Origin: Fodinibius saliphilus
GTDB taxonomy: Bacteria; Bacteroidota; Rhodothermia; Balneolales; Balneolaceae
DNA length: 64,000 bases
NCBI RefSeq assembly: GCF_005869845.1
Contig: NZ_VAWF01000003.1
Span: forward strand, 186,001 to 250,000
Reading direction: 5' to 3'
The position numbers and the translations under genes are program-made. A model generated the notes under the pieces. That model was not told where the DNA came from and did not search any database. It saw nothing but the letters and a program-made list of their open reading frames with translations. Shown one piece after another: positions 46,266 through 55,941 of the stretch; within the stretch, counting starts at the first letter, position 1; each line of letters opens with the position of its first letter.

Positions 46266-46685
46266 TCAATGTTTGGTCAGCATGTTACTTTTGATGAGTT
46301 CAAAATCATATTTGTTTATTTCTAAAAACCCGTTCATTAACTTATATCCCCATTTATCAATATTATCCACGAAATGTAACTTCTTAAGAAGTGGATGTAT
46401 TTTAACTTCCTCACAATGCAGAAATTTCACCTTCCTGCGATAAGGTTTAAAATTAGCGTTTATCGTTTGTTGAGATACTTTTCCCTTCTCAACGAAACCA
46501 ATAGCAGTAAACTTTTGATAAGCGGTATTTGATCTAAGTTTTTCTTTTGACGAGTAAAATAGAATTCCGTCGCCGGCACTCATTTTTGCCAATGGCCACT
46601 TCTTACCATGACAAGCTTGGCAGTAACTTCCTTCTTTTGCGGCTTGCATATGGTCTTTGGAAGCGACTATGATCCAATATTTCAT
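46266..46685 (-). CDS. EVE domain protein (UPF0310-like)
   Basis: A 139-residue PUA-like EVE protein. It begins MKYWIIVASKDHMQAAKEG, then ACHGKKWPLAKMSAGDGILFYSSKEK, with FTAIGFVEKGKV and the C-terminal MNGFLEINKYDF. EVE domains bind modified bases or nucleic acids and occur in defence and toxin-antitoxin contexts. Here it lies 9 bases downstream of an ABM-domain gene under a MarR-type divergent control region. Confidence 0.85.
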   Translation of the reverse strand: MKYWIIVASKDHMQAAKEGSYCQACHGKKWPLAKMSAGDGILFYSSKEKLRSNTAYQKFTAIGFVEKGKVSQQTINANFKPYRRKVKFLHCEEVKIHPLLKKLHFVDNIDKWGYKLMNGFLEINKYDFELIKSNMLTKH

Positions 46686-46694
46686 CGTGATTAA

Positions 46695-47018
46695 TTAAAT
46701 TGATATCGAATCAACTACTCCCGTTTGAATTGGTTCGAAACTGTTCACGAGTTTTTCTGCTTCTTTCATATGGGGAATGGCAGCAGAATTCGACAACATC
46801 TGTTCAAAATGTTCTTTGCTTTTCCATTGAGCATAATTGATTACTCTTTTCCCATCTAAACTTTGATGAATGTTTGCTGAGATAAATCCGGGCAGAGTAC
46901 TCATTGCTTCTTCAGTAGCTTCAGCAAGTAGATTAACAAGTTCTTGCTGGTTGGTAGGTTCGACATGAAAAACATTAATTAATGTGAAGATATCATCATG
47001 TTGGTTAATTGTGGTCAT
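46695..47018 (-). CDS. Antibiotic biosynthesis monooxygenase (ABM) domain protein
   Basis: A 107-residue ferredoxin-like-fold protein with the ABM pattern: INVFHVEPTNQQELVNLLAEATEE, then LPGFISANIHQSLDGKRVINYAQWKSKEHFEQML. Members act as small oxygenases or stress proteins on quinone-like substrates. It is the first gene of a two-gene unit with the EVE gene, divergent from a MarR regulator. Confidence 0.88.
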   Translation of the reverse strand: MTTINQHDDIFTLINVFHVEPTNQQELVNLLAEATEEAMSTLPGFISANIHQSLDGKRVINYAQWKSKEHFEQMLSNSAAIPHMKEAEKLVNSFEPIQTGVVDSISI

Positions 47019-47047
47019 AGAGATTGAATAAATTTTAGGTTATATTA

Positions 47048-47059
47048 TCAGTGCACTGA
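47048..47059. promoter_or_regulatory. MarR-type operator, site 1
   Basis: Perfect 12-bp palindrome TCAGTGCACTGA in the 80-base gap between the ABM and marR genes. Its centre is 22 bases from that of site 2. Confidence 0.65.
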
Positions 47060-47067
47060 CAATATAA

Positions 47068-47083
47068 TATCAGCATACTGATA
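47068..47083. promoter_or_regulatory. MarR-type operator, site 2
   Basis: Perfect inverted repeat TATCAG-CATA-CTGATA, sharing the ATCAG half-site motif with site 1. It is located 15 bases ahead of the marR start codon. Confidence 0.65.
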
Positions 47084-47098
47084 AATCAATACGTAATT

Positions 47099-47521
47099 AT
47101 GGTTGACCAAAGGTTAGGATATGTGATTAAGCGCACTCAACAAGTGTTACGCTCGCGCATGGATGAAAAATTAGATACTGTTGGAGTAACAACACCCCAA
47201 TATGCCGCATTAAGTATTTTAGAAGAAGATCAGGGACTTTCGAATGCTGAATTAGCCCGTCGCTGCTTTTTAACGCCACAAACAATGCACAAAATTATAG
47301 GTGGGTTGGAGGCAAAGGGATTGGTTGAAAGAAAATCAGATCCTTCTCACGGAAGGAAAATTAATACGCTTTTAACTTCAGAAGGAAAAGATTTACTCAA
47401 AAAGGCACACAAGATAGTGCAAAATATCGAATGCAAAATGACGAGTGATTTAACGGAACAAGAGATTGAACAAACAAGAAAAAATTTAGCAAGATGTGTT
47501 GAATTACTCAATGACAGCTAA
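47099..47521 (+). CDS. MarR family transcriptional regulator
   Basis: Winged-helix dimeric regulator of 140 residues. The helix-turn-helix covers about 45-70 (LSNAELARRCFLTPQTMHKIIGGLEAKGLV), followed by the wing with RKSDPSHGRKINTLLTSEG. The N- and C-terminal helices form the dimer interface. The two palindromes in the shared upstream gap suggest it represses itself and the divergent ABM-EVE pair. The ligand is unknown; ABM proteins point to quinones or phenolic compounds. Confidence 0.93.
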   Translation: MVDQRLGYVIKRTQQVLRSRMDEKLDTVGVTTPQYAALSILEEDQGLSNAELARRCFLTPQTMHKIIGGLEAKGLVERKSDPSHGRKINTLLTSEGKDLLKKAHKIVQNIECKMTSDLTEQEIEQTRKNLARCVELLNDS

Positions 47522-47588
47522 CGGCGAGGCGTGTCCCATTAATATGCTGATTAAATGAGCATATTCATTCCTTTTCAGTTTATAAAAT

Positions 47589-49760
47589 TTATTCTGCGAT
47601 AATTTCCCCATTAGGTGCAACCTCTAGCCCAATGTATTCGCGAACAAAATTGGCTCCCCGTACGGGACTTAGCTTAACGATTCGGTGTGCTGCATCCATC
47701 ATCTTACCTTCTTGCCCGAGAATTTTGTATAACTGTGCCAGCTCAGCCGTCGAATACCATGACATGGGAGCCAGTTTATCAGCAAGCTTAGCATAAGGCA
47801 ATGCACGTTGGGCTTTTTCTTCTTTGGTCAGATCATCGGGCCAAACCGGCAGGGGATTCTCTTCGACAAGACCAATAAGCGGATGTTCAATAAAGTCACC
47901 ACCAAGCTTCATTCCGGAAGAAATAGCACTTTTAAGCCGCTTTTCTGCCTCATCCAGTTTTCCAGCTCGTATAAGTTCAGCGGGTAGTTTAAAATCTCCT
48001 TCTTCAGGATGCATAGCGTAGGTGGTGTCTTTCCAGATAAGATCTAGATGTGTGTTACCCAACCGACGATCTATGTATACATCTGTAATATCGGTAGCCA
48101 GCTGGTGGGTCGACAGTGGATATAATTCCGTATCTATAAATGCTTGCTTGGCTCCATCATCGACTTGCAGGTGTAGCTGACCGGAAGCGTTGGTAATGGT
48201 CGCTCGGTGTACCGGAGAGATACGATAGGTGCCCGTGAACTTTTCTCTTTCCTCAGCATCTAGCTCTATGGTATAGCGGGGGGGCGGCTGATGTTCTTTA
48301 ACCGCCGTCATAGTTAAATCCTGGTTGTTAAAATGTTGATCCGAGGTCATAGGCACCCTGATATCGGGCTCCAGGTAGGTTCTGGGCGTATCGGGCATGC
48401 CCTCTTGATGCATTGTATGTGACAGCAGTACCACAATTTTGGAATTTGGCAGTTGCGCCGGTACCGTTTCGCCCCAGATATTGGGATTAAAAGAACTGTT
48501 TTCTCCGGCAAAAATGGTTTTGGTTCGGCGCTCCATCTGCATGGCAAAAATACCTCCGGCCGATGTAGTTTCGGGACTAATAAGCGTATAGAGCTTACCT
48601 CGCTGGTTGAACTTGGGATGATCGGCGAACTGTCGGATCAGGGGCTCCGCATCCGATGAGTTGCCGCCCCCATTGGTGCGGAGATCGATGATCATTTTGT
48701 TGATCGGGTTGCTATCGGCGATGTGCCCAAGGCTGTCGGCAAGGTGGTTGAGTGTCCAGTCTTCGGATTCATGCACAATCAAATTTAAATCGAGATACAG
48801 GTTCTGGGTCGAATCGCGGTAACTCAGACTGTAATTCGGTTCCCTATTACTTTGGGGCTCGGAGCCCGGCGACCATTGCAGGTTTTCAGGCACCAACGGA
48901 CGTGACGGTGGCATGGTAGCAAAAGCTACATATTCAGCGGTATTGGGCATAAGCGTTTTTACCTGTATCTCTTTTCTTTCTCCTTCAGGAGTTCGAATCT
49001 CGAGGGGTACGTTATTAATATCATCGATAAAATCCAGCGCCTTCAGGTGGTTGGCCCAGCGAAATTGAATTACATATTCCTCCACATCGCGCCACATGTC
49101 CCACCGGTTGTCGGAGCTCACATATTTAGATAATGCTTCGTACACCTCGTCAACAGGTATACCGTTGACTGATAATATTTCACTGTCGATCCAGTCGGTA
49201 TTGATGGCTGCCATGATATAAACCCCATCAGCAAACCGGTAAGGAAATAATGGAACAGCCCGCCAACCTATGGCACTTTGGGCGGAACGTATACGAGTAT
49301 GTCCCGTGCCGAGTGCTGGCAGATTAGCCAGTTGCATAAGTGAAAATATGCGCTGGTCGCGCGTCTGTTCTGGCACCAGTTGTTTAAGCGAATCCACCCG
49401 CCGGGTGAGTTCTTTTTCATTGATCGCAGCCTCATAGTACGGTATACGTTGACGAATCAAGGAAGCTAGGGTATCTAAATCTGCCCGCCATTCTTGCACT
49501 GACATTGATTTTGGTATCTCCTGCCTGAGCATGAGTCGTTCACTGCGGGGCGTAGCACGGCGGTAAAACTGTTCGGGTGGAAAAGGTAGAGTATCTGTCT
49601 TGGCTATATAGTAATTCTCAAAGCCAGTAATTTTAATTTTATCTAATGGACTTACAGGTTCAGCTAAAAATTGATGGCTATTAATACCTATACATATTGA
49701 TAATAAGAATACCCAGTTGAGGAGCGTGTGCACTTTAAATGAAAAATACATAAAACTCAC
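47589..49760 (-). CDS. S41 family (C-terminal-processing-like) peptidase
   Basis: About 720 residues with an N-terminal hydrophobic signal or anchor (residues 8-28). The S41 core has KMIIDLRTNGGGNSSDAEP and the catalytic-serine segment SPETTSAGGIFAMQM, followed by a domain of beta character and a C-terminal helical TPR-like region (LIRAGKLDEAEKRLKSA). Related proteins are periplasmic peptidases of unknown substrate. The ATG at 49751 is an alternative start. Confidence 0.85.
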   Translation of the reverse strand: MSFMYFSFKVHTLLNWVFLLSICIGINSHQFLAEPVSPLDKIKITGFENYYIAKTDTLPFPPEQFYRRATPRSERLMLRQEIPKSMSVQEWRADLDTLASLIRQRIPYYEAAINEKELTRRVDSLKQLVPEQTRDQRIFSLMQLANLPALGTGHTRIRSAQSAIGWRAVPLFPYRFADGVYIMAAINTDWIDSEILSVNGIPVDEVYEALSKYVSSDNRWDMWRDVEEYVIQFRWANHLKALDFIDDINNVPLEIRTPEGERKEIQVKTLMPNTAEYVAFATMPPSRPLVPENLQWSPGSEPQSNREPNYSLSYRDSTQNLYLDLNLIVHESEDWTLNHLADSLGHIADSNPINKMIIDLRTNGGGNSSDAEPLIRQFADHPKFNQRGKLYTLISPETTSAGGIFAMQMERRTKTIFAGENSSFNPNIWGETVPAQLPNSKIVVLLSHTMHQEGMPDTPRTYLEPDIRVPMTSDQHFNNQDLTMTAVKEHQPPPRYTIELDAEEREKFTGTYRISPVHRATITNASGQLHLQVDDGAKQAFIDTELYPLSTHQLATDITDVYIDRRLGNTHLDLIWKDTTYAMHPEEGDFKLPAELIRAGKLDEAEKRLKSAISSGMKLGGDFIEHPLIGLVEENPLPVWPDDLTKEEKAQRALPYAKLADKLAPMSWYSTAELAQLYKILGQEGKMMDAAHRIVKLSPVRGANFVREYIGLEVAPNGEIIAE

Positions 49761-50003
49761 TTGAATTATAATTGTACATTTGTCAATAAAAGAAAGGGTA
49801 TTCGTAAATCCAGTGGCAATGTTACGAAGAGAAATGACTGTTCATGTAACGACGTCTTGCATAAACTGCAGGCACAAGTGGCGAATTGAAATTATATACA
49901 AATGAAAGGGTAACTAATAAAAGGGAAGTCGGCAAGCATTGGGGAGGCCTGTCTACATAAATAAAGGAATTACATTTTAAATATGAATGGACTGTCTCAA
50001 TTT
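49761..50003. other. Upstream region of the S41 peptidase
   Basis: Some 240 AT-rich bases. I see no gene or clear structure in it. Confidence 0.3.
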
Positions 50004-50204
50004 TTATTTTGAGCCAACCCGCCGAAGTATGTAGTAACCATTTACAACATCAAGATTCCATTCATCAACGTAGTCTCCTGAACCGACAAATTGATAATGG
50101 TAATCGCCAAATTTCCATGAACTTTTTGTCCATTTTAACCCTGGGTCATGATGAAGTGTATCTGCGTACCGCTTTGTAGGCCAATAATTTCTAATGGGGT
50201 ACAA
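50004..50204 (-). pseudogene. Possible gene fragment
   Basis: The minus strand reads about 50 residues of protein-like sequence ([39 protein letters not shown]) to a stop at 50004, with no good start codon. This looks like the 3' end of a lost gene next to the tRNA. No family is recognised. Confidence 0.3.
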
Positions 50205-50325
50205 GAACTACTCGGCCACCAAAATGTGAAAACAACCATGGGGTACACACATGTGCTGAAAAAGGGCAGGAAGGGTGAGCAGAGTCTGGCCAATACGATA
50301 TAGTTGAAAGGAGATGTATTGAATG

Positions 50326-50409
50326 TACCCAAGAAAGGACTCGAACCTTCACGGGGAAACCCCCACATGCACCTGAAGCATGCGCGTCTACCAATTCCGC
50401 CACTTGGGC
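50326..50409 (-). tRNA. tRNA-Leu (anticodon CAG)
   Basis: Class II tRNA of 84 bases. Acceptor GCCCAAG/CTTGGGT (first pair G-U), D arm GCG...CGC with GGTAGA, anticodon stem CATGC/GCATG with loop TTCAGGT (anticodon CAG), a long variable arm (GGGG/CCCC), and T arm with TTCGAGT. The 3' CCA is not encoded. Confidence 0.95.
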
Positions 50410-50563
50410 ATTTTGAACGGTTTCAAATATAGGACATTTCGCAATGAATTTGAAACCTCTTGCTATACTTTTTTAGGACTCGTATTGAACCCGGCCCCGG
50501 CAAAGGGTGAGTTGTAAGGGGTGCGCTAAATATAGATGCTGCAAATCCCAAACATCCCCAAAC

Positions 50564-50592
50564 AAAAAAAGCCCGCTAAAAAGCGGGCTTTT
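50564..50592 (-). terminator. Terminator of the cold-shock gene
   Basis: 11-bp stem AAAAGCCCGCT/AGCGGGCTTTT (50567-50577 with 50582-50592), with T-runs on both sides, so it can act in both directions. It is 24 bases after the stop codon. Confidence 0.85.
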
Positions 50593-50615
50593 AAAATCGT
50601 CAAGAAAAAGAACGA

Positions 50616-50831
50616 CTATTTGTAGTCCAAGCTTCGGACGTTAGTAGCGCTTAATCCTTTAGGAGTTTCTTCAACGTCAAATTCTACTGCTTCGTCGTCT
50701 TCAAGTCCTTGATTGTAATCTAAGTTTTCGACATTGTTTCTGTGAACGAAAACGTCTTTACCACCGTCGTCGGGTGCAATAAATCCAAATCCTTTCTGTG
50801 TGTCGAAAAATTTTATTTTGCCTTGTGCCAT
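50616..50831 (-). CDS. csp: Cold-shock domain protein
   Basis: RNA/ssDNA-binding OB-fold protein of 71 residues. RNP1 is KGFGFIAPDD and RNP2 is DVFVHRN. The ATG at 50831 (MAQGKIKFF) is the conserved start; an upstream in-frame start at 50858 would add a non-homologous tail. It acts as an RNA chaperone. The gene has a single-gene layout with a strong terminator. Confidence 0.96.
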   Translation of the reverse strand: MAQGKIKFFDTQKGFGFIAPDDGGKDVFVHRNNVENLDYNQGLEDDEAVEFDVEETPKGLSATNVRSLDYK

Positions 50832-51172
50832 AATATATAACTGTGTATTAGTGTACACCTATCGAGTGGTATCAGATGAAAGGAGTTGAATTAACGCGTC
50901 GTTCCAAAAAATATACTAGTAGGTGGGTAATTAAATGTAACACGCCATAATACGACTATTCCAACAGAATACCTATTTCTATTTACATTTTTATATTAAG
51001 CTCTTGGAAAACGTGGTATTAGGTTGAACCTTTCCTTTGGGACGCCTATATATATTTCTCCCGTCTTGTGATGCATAAAGGGCTGTTTTTGTGGATGGGA
51101 AACATGTGGGAAATGGGGTTGAATAAACAATAATACGGCTGAAATAATTATGATTAAGAAAAAAAGAGACAG
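50832..51172. other. Interval between csp and the SLC13 gene
   Basis: About 340 bases, divergent promoter region. No gene is visible. The part next to csp may be a long cold-shock 5' leader, but I cannot define one. Confidence 0.3.
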
Positions 51173-52651
51173 ATGAAGCAGAATTCGTTCGTACTCAGTG
51201 GGCGCGTGGGCTTTGTTGCCGGGCCCCTGATTTTTGTATGTATCTTATTGCTGCCTGCGCCCGAAGGGCTTTCTGTTGCGGGCTGGCACACCGCCGGGGT
51301 GGCATTGTTGATGGCTACCTGGTGGCTTTTCGAAGCACTGCCTATTCCGGTAACGGCACTGCTGCCCATTGTGTTATTACCACTGCTCAATATCACAGGT
51401 ATCGCCGAAGCAACCACGCCTTATGCCAATCCGCTTATTTTTTTATTCTTGGGAGGCTTTATTATTGCTGTTGCCATGGAGCGCTGGGAGCTGCACCGCC
51501 GAATTGCGCTGAATATCGTGGAGTTTGTGGGGAGCCGTCCCTCTTCTATTATTATGGGATTTATCCTGGCTTCAGCTTTTCTCAGTATGTGGGTCAGTAA
51601 TACAGCTACGGCCCTGATGATGCTACCTATTGGACTCTCTATATTAAAGTTGGTTGAGAATCAAAAAGAGCATGCCGGGAAAATAAATTTTGAGATTGTC
51701 TTGGTGCTCAGTATTGCTTACGGTTGCAATATCGGGGGAATGGCTACAATCATCGGTACGCCGCCTAATGCGTTGCTGGCTGGATATATGAATGAGACCT
51801 ACGGACTTAATATCGGTTTTGCCCAGTGGATGATGGTAGGGGTGCCATTGACTATTATTGCAGTTCCCATTCTTTACTGGATGTTAACTAAAGTTATATA
51901 TCCCATAAAAATTGATCTGTTGCCCGGCGGCCGGGCCCTTATTGAAGAAGAACTGGAGCAGCTGGGACCTATAAGCAGTTCTGAAAAGAAGGTAGCGGCA
52001 GTGTTTATCTGTGCAGCAGTATTATGGATTAGTCGTCCGCTCTTGACAAATATTTTACCGGGGCTTTCGGATGCGGGTATTGCTATTGCAGCGGCCTTGT
52101 CCCTCTTTGTTATTCCTCATAATCTTTCAGAGGGGCAGTTTCTACTTTCTTGGTCTGATGCGGCGAAGCTGCCGTGGGGCGTGCTTATATTATTTGGAGG
52201 TGGATTAAGCCTAGCCGCAGCCATCAGCGAAACGGGGCTGGCAGGCTGGATAGGAAGTGGAGTTGGTATGTTAGGGGGCTGGTCGCTTTTGCTGCTGGTG
52301 AGCTTGGTTGTCGTCACTATCGTCTTTTTGACCGAGATTACCAGTAATACGGCTACAACAGCCGCTTTTTTGCCTATTGTTGCTTCGGTAGCCATTGGGT
52401 TGGGAGAAAATCCGCTGATACTTGCTGTTCCGGCGGCTTTGGGAGCCAGCTGTGCTTTTATGCTGCCCGTGGCAACCCCGCCCAATGCTATTGTGTATGG
52501 GAGTGATAAGATTACCATTCCCGAAATGTCCCGGGCCGGCTTATGGTTGAATCTCATTTTTATTGTGCTGCTGACCGCCGCAGCTTTTTCTTTAATTACC
52601 TTGGTATTTGGCATTGAAGCAGGTGTGCTGCCTGAGTGGGCAACCAATTAA
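51173..52651 (+). CDS. SLC13/DASS family transporter
   Basis: A 492-residue membrane protein with about 11-12 hydrophobic segments. The two SNT motifs of the family are clear: WVSNTATALMMLP (about 140) and EITSNTATTAAFLPI (about 390), with the IGGMATIIGTPPNALLAG and LPVATPPNAIVYGS repeats. It should cotransport Na+ with dicarboxylate or a similar anion (sulfate is possible). It converges with the GlmU-like gene. Confidence 0.93.
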   Translation: MKQNSFVLSGRVGFVAGPLIFVCILLLPAPEGLSVAGWHTAGVALLMATWWLFEALPIPVTALLPIVLLPLLNITGIAEATTPYANPLIFLFLGGFIIAVAMERWELHRRIALNIVEFVGSRPSSIIMGFILASAFLSMWVSNTATALMMLPIGLSILKLVENQKEHAGKINFEIVLVLSIAYGCNIGGMATIIGTPPNALLAGYMNETYGLNIGFAQWMMVGVPLTIIAVPILYWMLTKVIYPIKIDLLPGGRALIEEELEQLGPISSSEKKVAAVFICAAVLWISRPLLTNILPGLSDAGIAIAAALSLFVIPHNLSEGQFLLSWSDAAKLPWGVLILFGGGLSLAAAISETGLAGWIGSGVGMLGGWSLLLLVSLVVVTIVFLTEITSNTATTAAFLPIVASVAIGLGENPLILAVPAALGASCAFMLPVATPPNAIVYGSDKITIPEMSRAGLWLNLIFIVLLTAAAFSLITLVFGIEAGVLPEWATN

Positions 52652-52652
52652 A

Positions 52653-53852
52653 TTAGGCCCTTCGGTTTTCGAAGATTGTTGTAATCATTTCCCGGTATTC
52701 ATCGGTTAATGGTATATTACGGCGTATCATCATCGCTTTCATCGCCTCAAAGGCTTTATCCAGTTTGTAGGTTTGGATCACATTCGCCCCCACCCAGCTA
52801 AAAGAGGGGATGAGTTTAGGTGGAAAATCATCCGAAAAGATATTGCAGCTTACCCCGCAGATAGTTCCGGTATTGAGCTGGGTATTGATAGCTGTTTTAC
52901 AGTGGTCGGCCATAATGGTACCGATAAACTGTTGTCCGGTTTCGATCTGCTCGCGATCACTCCAGTTGGTAATCTGGATATTACTGTAGTTATTTTTGAG
53001 ATTTGAGGTATTCGTATCGGCACCAATATTACACCACTGCCCAATAAGGGAGTTGCCCATAAAACCATCGTGACCTTTATTTGAATAGGAATGGAAAATG
53101 GTGTTATTTATTTCGCCGCCCACCTTGCATACCGGTCCAACGGTAGTTCCTTCATAAATCCGGGCTCCCATTTTAACAGTGGCACCTTCACAAATAGCTA
53201 CCGGCCCGCGAACATAAGAACCGGCCATGACCGTTGCATTTCTGCCGATGTAGATCGGTCCGTTTTCGGCAATTAGAATACAACCCGGCTCTATGGTAGC
53301 GCCTTCTTCAATAAAGATATCGTCTTTGTTTTGGAGTATCGCATTCTCAGAGACTGTAATATCGATATCTTCTTCTATGGGAAGTAAGGTAGTATCAAAT
53401 GTTATCTGTTGTCCATTCAGTTGGAACATATCCCAAAGGTATGTAATAGAAAGGAAGTCGGAACCTTCGAGCACAAAAAGATTGCTGAAGTCAGTGGTAT
53501 TGTTTTTGTGCCACTCAGCCGAGGTAGAACCATTTACACAGGCAGCAATAACGGTGTCTCCGTGTTTTAGGCATTGTCCTTCGTTTAAATCATTTAGTTG
53601 TTGAATCAGACTGCTACTGGGTAGGTACCGACTGTTAATCCATAAGCACTGTTCGGTAGCATTAATCGAGCCACGTGAAAAAAGAGTTTGTAGATGAGGC
53701 CGAAGCAGTCGAGCAGGTTCTGGAGCTTCTAATGCTAGAGCCCATTGTTGAGAAATAGTTTGTATGCCTACACGCAGGTCATCAACCGGGCGTGTTAGGA
53801 TAAGCGGCTGCAGATTTTCAGAAATATGATCTTCAAAGAAGCATAACTGCAT
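52653..53852 (-). CDS. GlmU-like putative sugar nucleotidyltransferase
   Basis: A 399-residue protein of the Bacteroidota GlmU-like group. The N-terminal half is a divergent nucleotidyltransferase domain (LILTRPVDDLRVG). The C-terminal half is a left-handed beta helix of hexapeptide repeats (IEPGCILIAENGPIYIGRNATVMAGSYVRGP...). Divergent from glmS, it fits UDP-GlcNAc synthesis from glucosamine 6-phosphate downstream products, but the exact substrate is not proven. Confidence 0.85.
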   Translation of the reverse strand: MQLCFFEDHISENLQPLILTRPVDDLRVGIQTISQQWALALEAPEPARLLRPHLQTLFSRGSINATEQCLWINSRYLPSSSLIQQLNDLNEGQCLKHGDTVIAACVNGSTSAEWHKNNTTDFSNLFVLEGSDFLSITYLWDMFQLNGQQITFDTTLLPIEEDIDITVSENAILQNKDDIFIEEGATIEPGCILIAENGPIYIGRNATVMAGSYVRGPVAICEGATVKMGARIYEGTTVGPVCKVGGEINNTIFHSYSNKGHDGFMGNSLIGQWCNIGADTNTSNLKNNYSNIQITNWSDREQIETGQQFIGTIMADHCKTAINTQLNTGTICGVSCNIFSDDFPPKLIPSFSWVGANVIQTYKLDKAFEAMKAMMIRRNIPLTDEYREMITTIFENRRA

Positions 53853-53988
53853 GTCTAGGTAAGTGACTAAAAGTTATGAGGAGTTAGTTTTAAAATATAA
53901 TATAGAATGATAACTTTACCCATGGTCAAAAACTGACTCAGAGAGGCAGTATAACAAAAATAATTACGCAAATTACAGGATATCCCAT

Positions 53989-55827
53989 ATGTGTGGAATT
54001 GTAGGTTATGTCGGAGAAAATAAGGCAAGTGAGGTTATTGTTAAAGGACTCGAACGATTGGAATATCGAGGCTATGACTCTGCTGGCATTGCTTTATATA
54101 ATGGAAGTCTGGAGATCAAAAAAGGAAAAGGCAAGGTTCAAAACCTGAAAGATAAACTGTCAGCGGACCCTACTGCCGGTTATATGGGAATTGGTCATAC
54201 GCGCTGGGCAACCCATGGTGCACCGAACGATGTGAACTCGCACCCCCATGTAAGCGGATCCGGGAAAATTGCCTTGGTTCATAATGGGATTATTGAGAAC
54301 TATAATTCGCTTAAAAAGGAGCTTGAAAACAAAGGTCGCAGCTTCCATACTGACACTGATACCGAAGTTATAGCTCAGCTTATTGAAGAGATCTACGAAA
54401 GTGAAGATGATATCACTTTTGAACAGGCTGTGCAGATGGCGCTCAAGCAGGTAGTGGGTACCTATGGTCTGGCGATTATCAATATTGAAAATCCCGAACA
54501 GATAATTGTGGCTCGAAAGGGCTCGCCTTTGCTTCTCGGGGTTGGAGATGGTGAGATGTTTATAGCCTCCGATGCTTCACCAATTGTGGAGCATACGAAG
54601 AAGGTGGTATATCTCGATGATGGTGAGATGGCTATTGTTACTAAAGATGATTACGAAGTGAAAACCATTGAAGATGTATCGCTTACAAAGAAGGTACACG
54701 AGCTGGCAATGAGCGTAGAAGAGATTGAGAAGGGCGGCTACCCGCACTTTATGCTCAAAGAGATTTTTGAACAACCTCGGGCAATCTCAGATTGTTTGCG
54801 CGGACGTATTGATGTAGAGAATAATTCTATTCAGTTGGGCGGGATTGCCGATGTGCTTGATAAACTTGTGGGTGCAAAAAGACTTATTATTGCCGCTTGT
54901 GGTACAAGCTGGCATGCCGGTCTTGTGGGCGAATATCTGTTTGAGCACCTGGCAAAGCTGTCGGTAGAGGTTGAATATGCTTCAGAATTCCGCTACCGTG
55001 AAGCCCTTATCGATGAAGATGATGTGATGTTGGTTGTATCGCAAAGTGGAGAAACCGCAGACACTCTGGCTGCGCTGCGCACGGCTAAAGAGCACGGAGC
55101 CTTAACACTGGGTGTCTGTAATGTGGTAGGATCTACGATAGCCCGTGATACGGATGCAGGAGTATACACCCATGCCGGTCCTGAAATTGGGGTCGCTTCT
55201 ACTAAAGCTTTTACTACTCAGGTTTCTGTACTGGCGATGATGGCAATTATGCTGGGACAGAAAAGAGGAACGATTGATGATCAATATGCCGGGCGTCTGA
55301 TTCAAGAGTTGGATCGTATTCCGGGTAAAGTAGAGAAGATTCTTGAGCAAAAAGAGTCGATAAAAGAGATTGCACGATTGTTTACCTATGCCCCCAATTT
55401 CTTGTACTTGGGAAGAACGTACAACTTTCCTGTAGCCCTCGAAGGCGCGCTTAAGCTGAAAGAAATTTCTTATAGTCATGCTGAGGGATATCCTGCAGCA
55501 GAAATGAAGCATGGGCCCATTGCACTTATTGATGAGATGATGCCGGTCGTAGTGGTTGCAGCAACCGATCATACCAATGAAAAGATGATTAGCAACATTG
55601 AAGAGGTAAAGGCTCGTGATGGACGTATTATCTCGATAACAGGGGAGGATAACAATGAGGTCATTGATCTTTCAGAATTCTACTGCTCAATACCTGAGAC
55701 AGAAGATTGTCTGTCACCCTTGTTAACATCGATACCGTTGCAGTTGCTTTCCTATTATATAGCGGTTAATCGCGGTTGTAATGTAGATCAGCCCCGTAAC
55801 CTGGCAAAAAGTGTAACAGTAGAGTAG
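53989..55827 (+). CDS. glmS: GlmS, glutamine--fructose-6-phosphate aminotransferase
   Basis: Makes glucosamine 6-phosphate from fructose 6-phosphate and glutamine, the first step to UDP-GlcNAc. The N-terminal glutaminase starts with catalytic Cys2 (MCGIVGYVG), then RLEYRGYDSAGIA and GHTRWATHG. Two SIS domains follow (IIAACGTSWHAGL; LYLGRTYNFPVALEGALKLKE), and the protein ends PRNLAKSVTVE, as normal. Length 612. No glmS ribozyme is visible. Divergent from the GlmU-like gene. Confidence 0.97.
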   Translation: MCGIVGYVGENKASEVIVKGLERLEYRGYDSAGIALYNGSLEIKKGKGKVQNLKDKLSADPTAGYMGIGHTRWATHGAPNDVNSHPHVSGSGKIALVHNGIIENYNSLKKELENKGRSFHTDTDTEVIAQLIEEIYESEDDITFEQAVQMALKQVVGTYGLAIINIENPEQIIVARKGSPLLLGVGDGEMFIASDASPIVEHTKKVVYLDDGEMAIVTKDDYEVKTIEDVSLTKKVHELAMSVEEIEKGGYPHFMLKEIFEQPRAISDCLRGRIDVENNSIQLGGIADVLDKLVGAKRLIIAACGTSWHAGLVGEYLFEHLAKLSVEVEYASEFRYREALIDEDDVMLVVSQSGETADTLAALRTAKEHGALTLGVCNVVGSTIARDTDAGVYTHAGPEIGVASTKAFTTQVSVLAMMAIMLGQKRGTIDDQYAGRLIQELDRIPGKVEKILEQKESIKEIARLFTYAPNFLYLGRTYNFPVALEGALKLKEISYSHAEGYPAAEMKHGPIALIDEMMPVVVVAATDHTNEKMISNIEEVKARDGRIISITGEDNNEVIDLSEFYCSIPETEDCLSPLLTSIPLQLLSYYIAVNRGCNVDQPRNLAKSVTVE

Positions 55828-55908
55828 TGTGGGGTGTTGGTAGCTGGCTTTGACTGTACTACGTTCTCTGTTTGTTTCTAAATGGAGTGCAGTGAATGAG
55901 AAGATAAC

Positions 55909-55941
55909 TAAGGTCTCACCTGGTGAAGGGACCTTTTTTAT
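55909..55941 (+). terminator. Terminator of glmS
   Basis: AAGGTC/GACCTT outer stem (55910-55915 with 55930-55935) with inner CACC/GGTG pairing, followed by a run of T. It lies about 80 bases after the stop codon. Confidence 0.7.

Noticed and set aside
53989-55827. glmS ribozyme upstream of glmS
   Set aside because: The gap 53853-53988 shows none of the conserved ribozyme core, and the divergent layout leaves little room for it.
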